Below, one piece after another: positions 30,430-41,183 of a stretch of 64,000 bases of DNA. The number at the start of each line of letters is the position of its first letter. Positions within the stretch are counted from its first letter, which is position 1. The DNA comes from Anisus vortex. Taxonomy: Eukaryota > Mollusca > Gastropoda > Planorbidae. Made by a program: the position numbers and the translations under genes. The stretch lies in assembly GCA_949126835.1 (NCBI GenBank), contig OX421507.1:33932082-33996081 (forward strand), read 5' to 3'. The notes beneath the pieces are model-generated. The model saw only the letters and a program-made list of their open reading frames with translations, did not search any database and had not been told where the DNA came from.

Positions 30430-31186
30430 TAATCAAAGATCGCAAGTGCAATGGTGAGAGCTTTGCATATAAAATCCATTTTGCCTTGCTTCCAGAATGA
30501 ATATTACTCTAATGAAGCAGTGACTTGGTAGCCAAACACAAAGAGAACAAATGGAAAGCCTTCAATGATGTAGACATCTCTGAAATACAAGAATGTTGGA
30601 AAGAAACATCTTAAAGCCCTAATCTCAAGAATAAAATAAGAAAACTATTCTATCCGTAAAATACACGAAATAAAGATATTACAGCCATTAGGGAAACATC
30701 TGCTATTGGAAATAGGGATCCCTGAAAACTGGAAAACAAGCAGCTAACACATTTTCCAATCACTTCCAACGAGAGAGCACATGCAAAGTTCCACAGACGA
30801 GACGCAAAAGTAGTGGAAAATCAACAACAAACACAGCTCAGGAAACAGATAAACGAAACTCGGGCAATGGCTGAAGAGCTTCGGCTAGAAGAACTAAACC
30901 ATGCCATGCAATATCTCGAAAAAAAAAAGGAATCATTGGAAAGGATGTCATTTGCAATGTGGTGATTAAACGTCTAGAACCAGGCGCCGAGGAAAAAAAA
31001 ATGAAATTAGAGCTTTACAATCCCTCGTGGAAAGAATCAATAACCCTAGCCCTAACCCTAGCCATATTCATAACCCTTTTCCCTTATCCTAACCGTATCC
31101 CTAAAAAGCAAAATGATCTCATTGACAAAAAAAGCTACAAACCAATTAGACTCTTGAGCTGCCTGGGGAATACCATGGAAGGATGA
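30430..31186 (+). pseudogene. LINE reverse-transcriptase fragment
   Basis: Broken plus-strand frames show a linker typical of ORF2 (LNHAMQYLEKKKESLERMSF, diverged from the usual L-x-x-A-I-x-x-L-K-x-x-K-A-P-G). They continue with LELYNPSWKESI and finally IPKKQNDLIDKKSYKPIRLL-SCLGNTME, the RT motif S-Y-R-P-I-S-L-L-S-C-L-G-K-L-M-E. CR1/Jockey superfamily by pattern. Between WKES and IPKK about 55 bp of telomere-like CCCTAA/CCCTAG sequence is present. Confidence 0.65.
31035..31096 (-). repeat. Telomere-like tract inside the LINE fragment
   Basis: Degenerate CCCTAA units (CCCTAGCCCTAACCCTAGCC, then ATAACCCTTTTCCCTTATCC). In related LINE proteins the residues on either side (WKES and IPKK) are nearly adjacent, so the tract looks inserted. 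Confidence 0.6.
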
Positions 31187-31434
31187 GGAATAAAGGCGTT
31201 CGGCTGGCGTACCAAAGTTTCTTGGTTCGAATCGTGGTGAAGGCTAGGGTGTCCCTGAGTCTACCCAGCACTGGGTACTGGGTACCTAACATTATTTATG
31301 GTAAAGTAAAGGTGGCTGGGCATTATGCTGGCCACACAATCCCCTAGTATGCTGTAGCCACAGAAACTGGTGAACGCTGATTCACCGGCCCTAGGATCAA
31401 TTAGGTCAGACGGGAATTACTACTTACCTACATT
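31187..31434 (+). mobile_element. SINE1, nearly full-length
   Basis: GCGTTCGGCTGGCGTACC and TTGGTTCGAATCGTGGTGAA (tRNA-like head, first bases lost), GGGTGTCCCTGAGTCTACCC, GTAAAGGTGGCTGGGCATTA, then GCTGTAGCCACAGAAACTGG and GCCCTAGGATCAATTAGGTC. Same family as 16077-16346. It follows directly after the LINE RT fragment. Confidence 0.8.
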
Positions 31435-31696
31435 GGAAAACATATAAATTCTAATGAACAGTCAGTCTAAAGTCTAAAGTATAAACAGAATTACGGAAGA
31501 TCAGCATGTTCATCTAACGCAATCTCTTTCTTCCAAGATAAAGACAAAGTAGTAGCACTCTTTCTAAATCTCTCTACTGTCTTTGAATGTGTATGGAAGT
31601 AATGGCTGATACTGGCGTTTCAAAATACAGGCATGATTGTAAGAAAACTTAGCAACGCTGAGTGGGTAATCAGATTCATACACAAATGAGTAGAGT

Positions 31697-31699
<3 letters not shown>
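31435..31699. other. No gene seen
   Basis: Short AT-rich spacer. Confidence 0.4.
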
Positions 31700-31749
<50 letters not shown>

Positions 31750-31920
31750 TGAGAGAGAAAAAAAGATCAATAGAGAGAAAGAGAGAGTGAGAGAAATTGA
31801 GGGAAAAAGGGAAAGAGTGAGGCTAGCGAAAGAATGACAACGTGAGAGAGTGTGAAAGAACAGAGATGAATTACTTAGAGAGAGAGAGAGAAAGAGAGAG
31901 AGGAGAGAGATAAGGAAGAG
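31700..31920. repeat. (GA)n microsatellite, grading into purine-rich DNA
   Basis: About 48 bp of nearly perfect GA followed by GAGA-rich sequence with AAA and GTGA interruptions. Confidence 0.95.
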
Positions 31921-32330
31921 ACAGAACGACGAGTGATAAGAATTAAAAGAGCGCTAAATAAAGGGAAGACTCAAGAGAGGTATGAGCCAGACCATATTAA
32001 AATAACGATATGGAGTATTGTTGTCCGTCTTTTCTCCCGCCCTTACTCTCGCTCTCTCTCTCTCGTCCACAATATATGACAAAAGAAATTGATTAAAAAT
32101 CAACTCAATATTTCTATACGCCCATCCAGTTCTAGCCAGCCTAGCTCATGTTTTTTTTTTATCCTTTGCTCCACAGTGTTGTTTTTATACACTTTCAAAA
32201 CTGACTTTTACTTAGTTGATATTTCAATATTTCAGATATTGACGGTTCAAGCTGGCAGTTAAGGTGAACGTAAAAGTTGCCATTTTTATGAATATGTATA
32301 TAAGTTCTACTCTTTAACCTTATATCTGCT
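31921..32330. other. No gene seen
   Basis: Spacer with a small CTCTCTCTCTCTCT run at 32050-32064. Confidence 0.5.
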
Positions 32331-32490
32331 TTTGGCCAGAGGTGCTATACAAATAATATTGACATAACTTGGCCTTTTTTTGTTGTTGTTACAATCGTAT
32401 GCCGTGGCCAAGCGTGGCCACAGAAACTGGTGAACTCTGGTTCACCAGCCTTATGATCAGTTTGGTGCGAAGGGTACTTTATTTACTTAC
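32325..32490 (+). mobile_element. SINE pieces: SINE2-like tail then SINE1 3' body
   Basis: At 32335-32362 GGCCAGAGGTGCTATACAAA resembles the SINE2 tail. At 32396-32490 GTATGCCGTGGCCAAGCG, GCCACAGAAACTGGTGAACT and TATGATCAGTTTGGTGCGAA match the SINE1 3' body, ending in TTTACTTACTT. Confidence 0.6.
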
Positions 32491-33320
32491 TTTTGAAGCA
32501 AGACCTATTGATAATAATCTAATCTATATATCAAACCGATTTCTCCAATGGAAATTAATCATTAGCTTCAAGTTTGTTTTTATTCTACTTCACTTTAGCT
32601 CAACTTAATCGTCTTTGTCTTTTCCAACAAGATTTTCTCACTTTCATCTGCAGGACGTTTTTAACAGTATAAAAAAACACTGTTTAAGAAGGTTTAGCTT
32701 CGTATTCCATGACGTATGCAAGAAAGTCATTATTTTAATTAAACATCGAGACGCACAGCACAGCAACTATTTCTGTGTGTGTTTCTCTTCCATAAACCCG
32801 CTAGTAACTCAAGCTTTGGCTCGGAATTTAAATGTGTGAACAATTCGACCAAGAGACTAAGAGAGTATTTCGAAATACACGAAAGTTGAAGGTTCAACTG
32901 TAGTTGACCAGAGTAAGTATGGTACTGTAAACTGTGTCTATATGCAGTGTTCTTGTAAAGATACATTTATAGGACTACACCTAGAGCGGTCCACGTAACT
33001 TTATTTTAAAAAAAAAATCAAGAGCGAACAATTGAAAATAAATAGGCCTACATTTTAAACCAAACAGCAAGAATTATTGTGCTTTACCACTTTAATACAG
33101 TAGACGTCACATCGACGTCATCACTTCCGTACACTTAAATACCGAGGAAGTCACATTGACGTCATAAATAAATAATAGAAAAAGGTAAAAATAAGCAAAG
33201 TCAGCAAATATTTATATTAAAAACCTGTGTGTGTTTAATAACAGTTTAGTCTTACATCCATCAACTTAAAAAGTGCAACTGACACCCCATTTTCACTGCC
33301 CCCTATTCATCATATCTATT
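32491..33320. other. No gene seen; CRE-like motifs near 33103-33175
   Basis: Several small frames without domains. ACGTCA motifs repeat at 33107, 33115 and 33160, including a TGACGTCA near 33160 within GACGTCAT / AAGTCACATTGACGTCAT, an imperfect direct repeat. Confidence 0.4.
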
Positions 33321-33324
33321 AAGC

Positions 33325-33506
33325 CAGGGTTCGGCAATATTTTGATAATAGTGTGCCAAAGTAGGATTTCTAATTCATTCAGCGTGCTAGTATCCTAAAA
33401 GTCAACCTGATCATGCACTTACATTTATTGATATATGACACTTGAGGGGTCTTCAGCGTGCCATTTGAAATCGCCCCTGGCAGGCGTTACGTAGGTTGCC
33501 GACCAC
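33325..33506 (+). mobile_element. Short hAT element, CAGGG(T)TCGGCAA family
   Basis: Starts CAGGGTTCGGCAATATTTTG and continues GTGTGCCAAAGTAGGATTTC and ATTCATTCAGCGTGC. Ends GCGTTACGTAGGTTGCCGAC. Its ends and subterminal sequence match 39170-39376. The outermost right bases are changed and the 8-bp duplication (CTATTAAG / CCTATTGT) is weak. Confidence 0.65.
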
Positions 33507-33640
33507 CTAGCCTATTGTACAATCAACATTTTAAAAGGTAAGATTATAATAATGAAAATGTTGATTAAAAAAACCTTTATCAGAAGTTAGCCAAAAAGTT
33601 CTTTACAATTCTGATTGTGTGCTGTATCTTAAAACTACCG

Positions 33641-33889
33641 CTCCTCCTAACAGCTACTTAAGGCTGTGACACTACTGCTCCTCCTAACAGCTACTTAAGG
33701 CTGTGACACTACTGCTCCTCCTAACAGCTACTTAAGGCTGTGACACTACTGCTCCTCCTAACAGCTACTTAAGGCTGTGACACTACCGCTCCTCCTAACA
33801 GCTACTTAAGGCTGTGACACTACTGCTCCTCCTAACAGCTACTTAAGGCTGTGACACTACTGCTCCTCCTAACAGCTACTTAAGGCTGT
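33641..33889. repeat. 37-bp minisatellite, about 7 copies
   Basis: Unit contains CTCCTCCTAACAGCTACTTA and GGCTGTGACACTAC; copies differ only at single bases (ACTGCT/ACCGCT). Confidence 0.95.
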
Positions 33890-33892
33890 GAT

Positions 33893-34600
33893 GTTAACCC
33901 AGTCTAATTGGAGCCTGGGGTTGCATCTACGTAATAACAAACCCATAACAAGTCCATTGTTGTTGTTTTTATAGTTTTTTGGCCTGTCCTATATACCAAT
34001 GAAATTATTCTGGAAGATCGAGCACAAACCTAATCTTAGCATGGAAAAAGTAATCGATGCAAAAGAGATAGAAGAAAAAAGAAACCAAACTCCAGTTATG
34101 TAGGCCTGTTGGCAAAGTGTTTACTGAAAACATGTGCCCGGCGTCCCTTCTCTTCAAGTGATTTCGCTCGAACCAATTTAGAGCCCGTCGAATATTTATT
34201 CACAAATGTCTACACAGGCTGTCCTGCTCTCTGGGACAAGTGGAGAGATTACAAACAGTCCAGGATTGGAATATCATACAGAAAGATGGGGATAAGTTAA
34301 TGGCATCAACAAAAGCTGGCTCCAGACGGGAGAGAAAGGCGCCAAGACTTTTTTCTTCTTTTTGGAGAAAGTTAAATAGAAAATTCATATTGAATTTCTT
34401 CATTTTTTTGCAACTTTGCTTCAAGTGTTCTTTTTTTTATAACTTTGTTCTTTCATTTATTCTGTATTCAATTGAAATTCTCTTTACTTTTTCTTACTGT
34501 TTTTATGATTGTATGTTTTTTTTAGACGTTTGTACTTTAAACTTTATATCAACTCCAAACAAGCGCTGGTCATCTGATTATTATGGAATGAATTTTTATA
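33893..34600. other. No gene recognised
   Basis: A 142-codon plus frame (34240-34668) is mostly Phe/Leu-rich low-complexity sequence running into the GA tract, without motifs. Not called. Confidence 0.45.
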
Positions 34601-34604
34601 ACGC

Positions 34605-34612
34605 AGAGACAC

Positions 34613-34649
<37 letters not shown>

Positions 34650-34806
34650 AAGAGAGAGAGAGAAATAGAGAGAGAGAAAGAGAGAGAGAGAAATAGAGAG
34701 AGAGAAATAGAGAGAGAGAGAAAGAGAGAGAGAGAAAGAGAGAGAGAAATAGAGAGAGAGAAATAGAGAGAAATAGAGAGAGAGAAATAGAGAGAGAGAG
34801 AAATAG

Positions 34807-34837
<31 letters not shown>

Positions 34838-34866
34838 AAGAGAGAGTGAGAGAGAGAGAGAGAAAT
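34605..34866. repeat. (GA)n with AAATAGAGA sub-units
   Basis: About 260 bp of purine repeat in which GAGAGAGAGAAATAGAGAGA recurs. The 138-codon minus frame over it is Leu/Ser/Phe filler. Confidence 0.95.
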
Positions 34867-35500
34867 GACTTTAATCAAAAGAAAAATAAATGAATCTTGG
34901 ATTATATCTTTTTTAACCAATCTGAGTTTTATCTTCAAACAATTTCGAATTGTCTGACTGCGCCGGGTTATCAAGTTGAGAATCACTGAAAACTGAGATA
35001 TGATGACTTGATAAATGCGTAAAAATTTCTGATTTCCCTAAAGTCCGCTGGTTCTTTAATTCTGAACTCTGTGAAATTCGTTCAATTTACGTGTATGTCA
35101 ATTACAATGGGTTAGCTCTTCCAGGAGTTCAGCCATTGAAATAACGCTAACCTAAAACCATTGGCAAAAAAAAATATAACACTTCCCTAGCGCCCTCCCC
35201 ATCCAGACACCGCAACACAACAAAAAAACGTAGTTTTAAATCCCGTCTCGTATATATGCTTGTATTCAATGAAATAAATCGTTGGATCCTATAGTTCTGA
35301 AGATGATTAGATGGCGAATTTGAATGGAGTTTATGATCGGCTACACAGACGGACAGTTCCATTGACTGCACCAGAGCTTCGTCTTCGGAGAGTAAACAAA
35401 ATTATACGGTTCCCGAGCGTATTTTCATTTTTTGTATTCTCTAACCCTCTGATCAAATACTGTGACTAATAATGAATAGCTCTAGCCGTTAAACGCTATT
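34867..35500. other. No gene seen
   Basis: AT-rich spacer. A 74-codon minus frame (35147-35371) has no motif. Confidence 0.45.
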
Positions 35501-35501
35501 A

Positions 35502-35786
35502 CATTGAACTGAGGTGAGTCAGTTCTCGGGTCTGTACATTGAACTGAGGTGAGTCAGTTCTCGGGTCTGGACATTGAACTGAGGTGAGTCAGTTCTCGGG
35601 TCTGTACATTGAACTGAGGTGAGTCAGTTCTCGGGTCTGTACATTGAACTGAGGTGAGTCAGTTCTCGGGTCTGGACATTGAACTGAGGTGAGTCAGTTC
35701 TCGGGTCTGTACATTGAACTGAGGTGAGTCAGTTCTCGGGTCTGTACATTGAACTGAGGTGAGTCAGTTCTCGGGTCTGTACATTA
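35502..35786. repeat. 35-bp minisatellite with AP-1-type core, 8 copies
   Basis: Unit contains TGAACTGAGGTGAGTCAGTT and CTCGGGTCTG, alternating TGTAC/TGGAC at its end. Each copy carries TGAGTCA, the consensus AP-1 site; function is inference. Confidence 0.95.
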
Positions 35787-35869
35787 ATGTTCCCCCATCC
35801 TGTCCTTGAGATTTCAGTAGATAAATGCTAGTAATGGTACATAGTTCGTCTGACGCGACGATAATTTCA

Positions 35870-36215
35870 CAGTGGTATAGACTATAGATCTAGACTATAA
35901 AGATCTACTGTTTGGCTTATGTTCATTAATGTATAAAGACCTACTGTTGAGTTTATTTTCAGTATGGTATAGATATAAAAGATATACTGTTGGGCTTATG
36001 TTCATTAATGTATAGATATAAAGATATACTGTTTAGCTTGTTCAGTAATGTATAGATAAAATTATCTTTTGTTGAGTTTATGTTCAGTACTGTTTAGATA
36101 TAAAGATATACAGTTTAGCTTGTTCAGTAATGTATAGATATAAAGATCTGCAGTTGAGCTTATATTATTATTCTCCATGATATATCTATATATAAAGATC
36201 TTCTTTTGGGCTTTC
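35870..36215. repeat. Degenerate minisatellite, about 40-50 bp unit
   Basis: About eight diverged copies of a unit built from GTATAGATATAAAGATATAC, TGTTTAGCTT and GTTCAGTAAT. Copies differ in length and sequence, so the array is older than its neighbours. Confidence 0.8.
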
Positions 36216-36570
36216 AAAATAATAAGCCAACGTCCAGGCATAAAGAAACTAAGTTTATGACAATATTCACATGGGCGCAGAAACAACGAGCTGCTTGTAA
36301 AATCTTAGTACTAGTCCAGAAATAGAGCGCTAAATATAGAGATAATGTTCATAATGGTCAATAAATAAACAGCTAAAACTAAGATAACGATCATTATGTT
36401 TAATTTTAATAGAGAGATAATGCTAAAAATGCAGAGTTACAGTAAGGAGTCCTTGCTTGAAAATATTAGGCTACGTTTCCGTCTGTGACTGAATGGAAAG
36501 AAGGCAAAAGAAGGGAGGGAGGGAGGGAGAGCCTAGTGTTTATGAAATCATTTGTGCAACATTAACATTG
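36216..36570. other. No gene seen
   Basis: AT-rich spacer with a GGGAGGGAGGGAGGGAGA run at 36512-36530. Confidence 0.5.
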
Positions 36571-36572
36571 CA

Positions 36573-36692
36573 GGTAAAAGGCGGCTGGATTAATGCACCG
36601 GCCACATAATCAGATTAGGCCGGCCTAGATTAGGGCTTAGCGGGTACACATAAATTCGTGAATACTTGAGGCTTTTATCTTTGAAAAGTATC
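36573..36692 (+). mobile_element. SINE1 fragment
   Basis: GGTAAAAGGCGGCTGGATTA and ATGCACCGGCCACATAATCA match the middle of SINE1 (AAAGGCGGCTGTGCATTGTG ... CTGGCCACA). After this the similarity is lost; a GGGTACACATAAATTCGTGA piece resembles the reversed body. Confidence 0.4.
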
Positions 36693-37330
36693 CGAAATAA
36701 GGTTAATTTTAAAAGTACATAATATTATTGACCTAATTAAGCGCCTTCGAGTGCGCTACGTTGCATTTCTAAGCCATTGGTTTCGCCCACAATACACGTT
36801 TAAAAAAAACAAAAACAAAACATTACCAACAAATGAAGCACTTTACATTCCACATGCCACTCTATTAGACTTAACGATAAACATTACAACTTTAAGACGT
36901 TATAATATTGCCCGCATAGCGATCTACCTGAAGGCAATATCGCCTTGGCCGAATTGTCTCCCTGCCTCTCCAATGATAAGCAATGATAAGCAGTGATAAG
37001 CGTAACAATGGCGGGAAAGTAGAAGGAACTATATATATATATATATATATATTAAATATGTATATAAACGATTATCAGGTTCGCGAACAATGTTTCAAAG
37101 ATACACCATGCATCCATTTTTTTAAAAGGTTAAAATGTATAAAAAAACAACAATGTAATATTTCTTATAGACGATGAAAAGAAGAAATGGAAACTCGATG
37201 AAACCATTTCATAAGATGAACTAACATCTCATGACCTTGTAACTTACTCAGATAAACTTATTACATACGTGGTTTTAGCTCTGTAAATAATAATAGTTTT
37301 GCTTTTTCTTACAAACTAATTTATAATAGC
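36693..37330. other. No gene seen
   Basis: AT-rich with a (TA)n run at 37031-37052 and GATAAGCAATGATAAGCAGT-type short repeats near 36976-37000. Confidence 0.5.
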
Positions 37331-37335
37331 CTAGG

Positions 37336-37420
37336 CCAGGGGGTCTCAAACACGCCTTCCGCGGGCCGCATGCGGCTCACCAAGTGGATTTGTGTGGCCC
37401 GCCAGTAAACTTACAAAAAA
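37336..37420 (+). mobile_element. hAT terminal fragment (GGGCCGCATGCGGC type)
   Basis: CAGGGGGTCTCAAACACGCC followed by CCGCGGGCCGCATGCGGCTC and TGTGGCCCGCCAGTAAAC resembles the ends of ZBED-type hAT elements. Only one end is visible. This is recognition by pattern. Confidence 0.5.
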
Positions 37421-38165
37421 AGTACCATATGTCACAATTCAGACAGCTAGTACTGATACAAATGAAATTTATTTTAATTTTATGTACGTAACATACTTAA
37501 TAATAATACTAATAGGTCTAGTTCACTTTGGTATAATCCTTTGTGTCTAAATTGTAAATTGGCATAGTATTAGTGATAAGTAGGAAAATGAGTTAAGATG
37601 TATGAAGAGTTATTTGTTGACAAGTCAGGTTGTGGGGGGAGGGGGGGGGAAGGTGCGTCCCTTGACTTATTTCTTAATTAAGTGATAACATGGCACATTC
37701 CTTCATCTCTGGACTAGGCCTATTTCTATGTTTGTACTCTTCACAGTTTTAATATTAATTACTCAAAATCTTACCGAAATGTTTTTTTTTCACTTAACAA
37801 TGGGGGCTCATGAGTTCTTGAACATTGTGTTTTTGTTTTTAAAATATTTCTTTTAGTTAACTATACAGCTAATTATTGATAAATCATACTTTCCTAAAGT
37901 GTAGTCCGCGGGCGTCCAGTGTCTCTCTCTCTCTACAAGGGCGCCGCCAAATGTTTAAAATGATTTCATAATGTATTGTTTTGTCTTTTTTCTCGCTTCA
38001 GCGATTCATACGGAGCGAATGTAAAAAATAATTTTACAAAATAATTTAAATGTCGAAGCAAATGAACAGTGTTTACGTACCATTGATGTAAATTTGTTTA
38101 AAATAATGCCTTTTATTATTAGATGCCGGCAGAGGCGTATATCGGCATGTTCCAGATATTCCATG
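37421..38165. other. No gene seen
   Basis: AT-rich DNA with a G-run (37631-37650) and a short CT run (37922-37936). Confidence 0.5.
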
Positions 38166-38167
38166 GA

Positions 38168-38237
38168 ACAACACCCCCACACAACACCCCCACACAACAC
38201 CCCCACACAACACCCCCACACAACACCCCCACACAGA
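38168..38237. repeat. 13-bp minisatellite, about 5 copies
   Basis: Tandem ACACAACACCCCC units. The overlapping 85- and 96-codon frames have no other content. Confidence 0.9.
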
Positions 38238-38239
38238 AG

Positions 38240-38700
38240 GGGCCTACACACCACCAAACACAGGCTAGTGTCCCTTGGGAACAGGGCCCCCCACAATCCT
38301 AAATACGGACCGGGATGTCGGACTTACAAAACTGTTAATGTCGTGATGTAATAAAATTATTGAAATTGGATTGTAATAAAAGTAGACTCTGGAGGAGTGG
38401 GCGGTGATTAAAACAGAGTAGTCCCTCTTTGATAGCACTTGTCACTTATGTACCCATGGGTTTCAAAAACTGGCCAAGTGTGTAATTCGCCGATACGTAC
38501 ACATTAAGGCTACACTGGCGGGCTAACGCAAGGCTGACAGCCCCTGTTGCGCGTATTCTAAGTATTTTAAGTGCATTTTAGCTGTCTCTAGGGTTATCAC
38601 TACTTATATATTCTACTAAATGGTTTGCAGTTTAAATAGAGTATAAGTATTCTGTATAATACTTTTATTAAATTGTATAATGTAAAGTAGTAAAATACAT
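38240..38700. other. No gene seen
   Basis: Unremarkable sequence, slightly less AT-rich at its start. No elements recognised. Confidence 0.45.
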
Positions 38701-38714
38701 AAACAAAAAAAGTA

Positions 38715-38891
38715 TCCCATTGGAACTAATTGATGTCCTATGATCAGTTTGGTCCGAAGGGTACTTTACTTTTACTTTAAACATCATTTAAAACACTAAT
38801 CTAAATGCAATACTAAACTCTAAACACGGATGGGATAATCGTTGGATGCAATAATCTTCTGTAAAGAGTGTCTGTATTATACACTATAAGA
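38715..38891 (+). mobile_element. SINE1 3' tail followed by LINE 3' tail
   Basis: TCCTATGATCAGTTTGGTCC GAAGGGTACTTTACTT (38735-38775) is the SINE1 3' end. It is followed directly by AACATCATTTAAAACACTAA, GATGCAATAATCTTCTGTAA and GAGTGTCTGTATTATA, the LINE tail seen at 9838 and 61690. Confidence 0.55.
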
Positions 38892-39160
38892 GAATTTAGT
38901 TTCTTTGACATCATTTTGTGTAGGCTTTCTTATGGACATGTTTTGTTGACCATCTTTATTAAAAGCTATAGAATACATCATCATAATTCAATTGTAAACT
39001 AACTAAACAGTTGACTATCTGAAGCTTTATTCGTCAACTTTAACACTGAAAGCAAAGTCATTCTTCAGTTTATATTATTATAGCAAGAGTCTAACCGTAA
39101 ACCTAACACAATGAGTCTGCATTAAGTACCTTGAGCGCCAGCTATTATACTATTGTCGAC
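38892..39160. other. No gene seen
   Basis: AT-rich spacer. Confidence 0.4.
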
Positions 39161-39169
39161 TACCTAATG

Positions 39170-39376
39170 CAGGGGTCCACAACCTTTTGATAACAGTGTG
39201 CCAAAGTAGAATTTCCAGATCATTCAGCGTGCCAACAGCCTAAAAGTCAGCCTGCGCCAACAATCAATTCTATTTTAGATGAGACTTCAATTGCCTTTTT
39301 GTGACTCTTTCGCGTGCAACTGAACATCACTCTGAGTGCCAAGTCTGGCACGCGTACTGTAGGTTGCCGACCCCTG
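39170..39376 (+). mobile_element. Short hAT element, full copy (207 bp)
   Basis: Begins CAGGGGTCCACAACCTTTTG and ends GTAGGTTGCCGACCCCTG, giving 15-bp inverted ends with two mismatches. Flanks ACCTAATG (39162-39169) and GTCTAATG (39377-39384) agree in six of eight positions, fitting an old 8-bp hAT duplication. The interior has CATTCAGCGTGCCAACAGCC, shared with 28139, 33325 and 60850. No coding capacity. Confidence 0.8.
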
Positions 39377-39384
39377 GTCTAATG

Positions 39385-39980
39385 TATCATTGGTACCACT
39401 ATTCTTGCCTTGAGGTTACACCTTAAAAGATGTTTCTTACAGTCATACTTCTAATATTAAAACTTGTTCTATGCTAATAGTGTCAACAGTAGACACGTTA
39501 TTTGCTGCGGCCTATTTCATTCCTCTGTGTATCCTTTCATTTCTGTTCTCGTCCGAACCTTTCCACCCTTTTCCTTTCCTCCCCTCCAACTCACACCTCC
39601 ACGAAAGCCGCCGGTAAGAAACATCTGTCAAGTAAGGTACGTCTGAATGGATCGATCCTGTGATAAATGGCATCATTTTCTAAGACTAATTATCGTGCAG
39701 TGTCACCAAATGTGTACACAAGTAGGAGAAAATATAGAGAGATAGTTAATGAGATTGCATACAACCGAAGCGTATTGTAGGATAGGGGGTTGACAGCTCG
39801 TGGCAATGTATGAGATATAGATTTGGATTATATTGACTTCATAGATGATAGAACTGAACATGCGATTGTGTTATTTATACATTGCAATATTATGAGAAAA
39901 ACTAGGTTTAAATAGTAAGTGACATGATCAAATGATTATATTTAGGTGTATCGGCAAAGTATTACACTATCATTCACGCC
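39385..39980. other. No gene seen
   Basis: Pyrimidine-rich stretch near 39555-39600, otherwise AT-rich. The 60-codon frame is not convincing. Confidence 0.45.
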
Positions 39981-39983
39981 AGT

Positions 39984-40036
39984 GAAAGAGGGAGGGAGAG
40001 AGAGATAGGGAGAGAGAGAGAGAGAAAGAGAGAAAG
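39984..40036. repeat. (GA)n microsatellite
   Basis: Short GA/GAAA tract next to the putative solo LTR. Confidence 0.9.
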
Positions 40037-40056
40037 CATAAGATATAAATATATAT

Positions 40057-40444
40057 TGTAATGTATGAGTTTATAATTAATTAACTCCCTTGTTAATTTT
40101 AGTTTTGATTACCTTCCCTTGTAACTGGTCACATTGTTTTGGTGAGCCTGAGTGACCCTTGTCCGCTTGGCTTGAACGAGCACGAAATGGACCGTATGGT
40201 GTGGAGTTAGAGTAGATAGTTGAGTGGTTTGAAAGACTGGTTAGGGCTGTGTTTCATTGCTTCTTGTGTTCTTCTTAAAATCGTGTTATTATTATTGAGT
40301 TGTGTTGAGCTTCAATGTTATGTTTTATGTTGAAATAAAAGTTGTTAGTAATAATTGCTGGCGTCATTTCTAAATTGCTTGGATGAAAGTTTGGGAAAAA
40401 GTAATTGTGATAAACCGCATAACTCTAGACAGCGAGACGTAACA
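40057..40444 (+). mobile_element. Putative solo LTR, 388 bp
   Basis: Starts TGTAATGTATGAG and ends GCGAGACGTAACA, close to the terminal GGACGTAACA of the 17761 LTR family, and contains AATAAA at about 40336. Flanks ATAT and ATCT match in three of four bases, so support from a target duplication is weak. It could be a diverged small LTR or coincidence. Confidence 0.4.
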
Positions 40445-40451
40445 ATCTAGA

Positions 40452-40460
40452 GAGAGTAAG

Positions 40461-40492
<32 letters not shown>
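40452..40492. repeat. (GA)n microsatellite
   Basis: Pure GA run of about 25 bp within a purine-rich stretch. Confidence 0.9.
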
Positions 40493-40496
<4 letters not shown>

Positions 40497-41030
40497 CGAA
40501 TGTGAGAATAAAGACATAACTAAGAGAAGGTAAAAAAAAGCGAATGAAGGAAATGTTAGATATTCTAAAAACATAAACATAATAACATTAGAATGAACGA
40601 AAGAGGAAGAAAGAGGAAATGATAGTGAGTTTTAGGTGGGTGTAAAATACAGAGGGCGTTTACAACCTGATGGGAGGAGATATAACCAAGTGAGAGAGAT
40701 AAGGGATACTAGGGAAATGGAGAACATAATAATAAACGTGAAGACCTATGGAGCAGAGACAGACAGACAGACATAGTACGTCTAGTAAAGAAATAAAAAG
40801 TATTGAAATGAGAATAGCTTATGGATTCATTAATGTACGTGAATTTTATGACATGTGTAAAAGAGGGAGCTGGGTAGACCATGGTGATTTCGTTCTGAGC
40901 GAGGGACACCATAAATTGGACAGGACATTAAATGGAACATTTCTTATCCGATATTAAGTACGCTTACCAACCAGTGACATCACCTCACACTGATGACGCT
41001 ATCAGGTCGTTACACGGAAATGTTTGTAAG
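40493..41030. other. No gene seen
   Basis: Purine-rich then mixed sequence. A 69-codon plus frame (40748-40957) has no recognisable domain. Confidence 0.45.
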
Positions 41031-41034
41031 TAGG

Positions 41035-41095
41035 ACAGTGGTTCTCAGACTATGCGCCTTGGAGTCTTTGGGGGCCGATATAGAACCAATGGACA
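41035..41095 (+). mobile_element. hAT-like end (CAGTGGTTCTCA type)
   Basis: ACAGTGGTTCTCAGACTATG GCCTTGGAGTC-type sequence (41034-41066) resembles the widespread CAGTGGTTCTCAAACT hAT terminus. The opposite end was not found next to it; a GGGAACCGCTG at 61110 is of the same general type. Confidence 0.35.
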
Positions 41096-41183
41096 AGTTT
41101 TAATGATTGTGCATGCATGATAAATCTAAATGTTCATAAGTGTACAACACTTGCGGTCCTTTTCGTTCATTTACTAACAAAAC

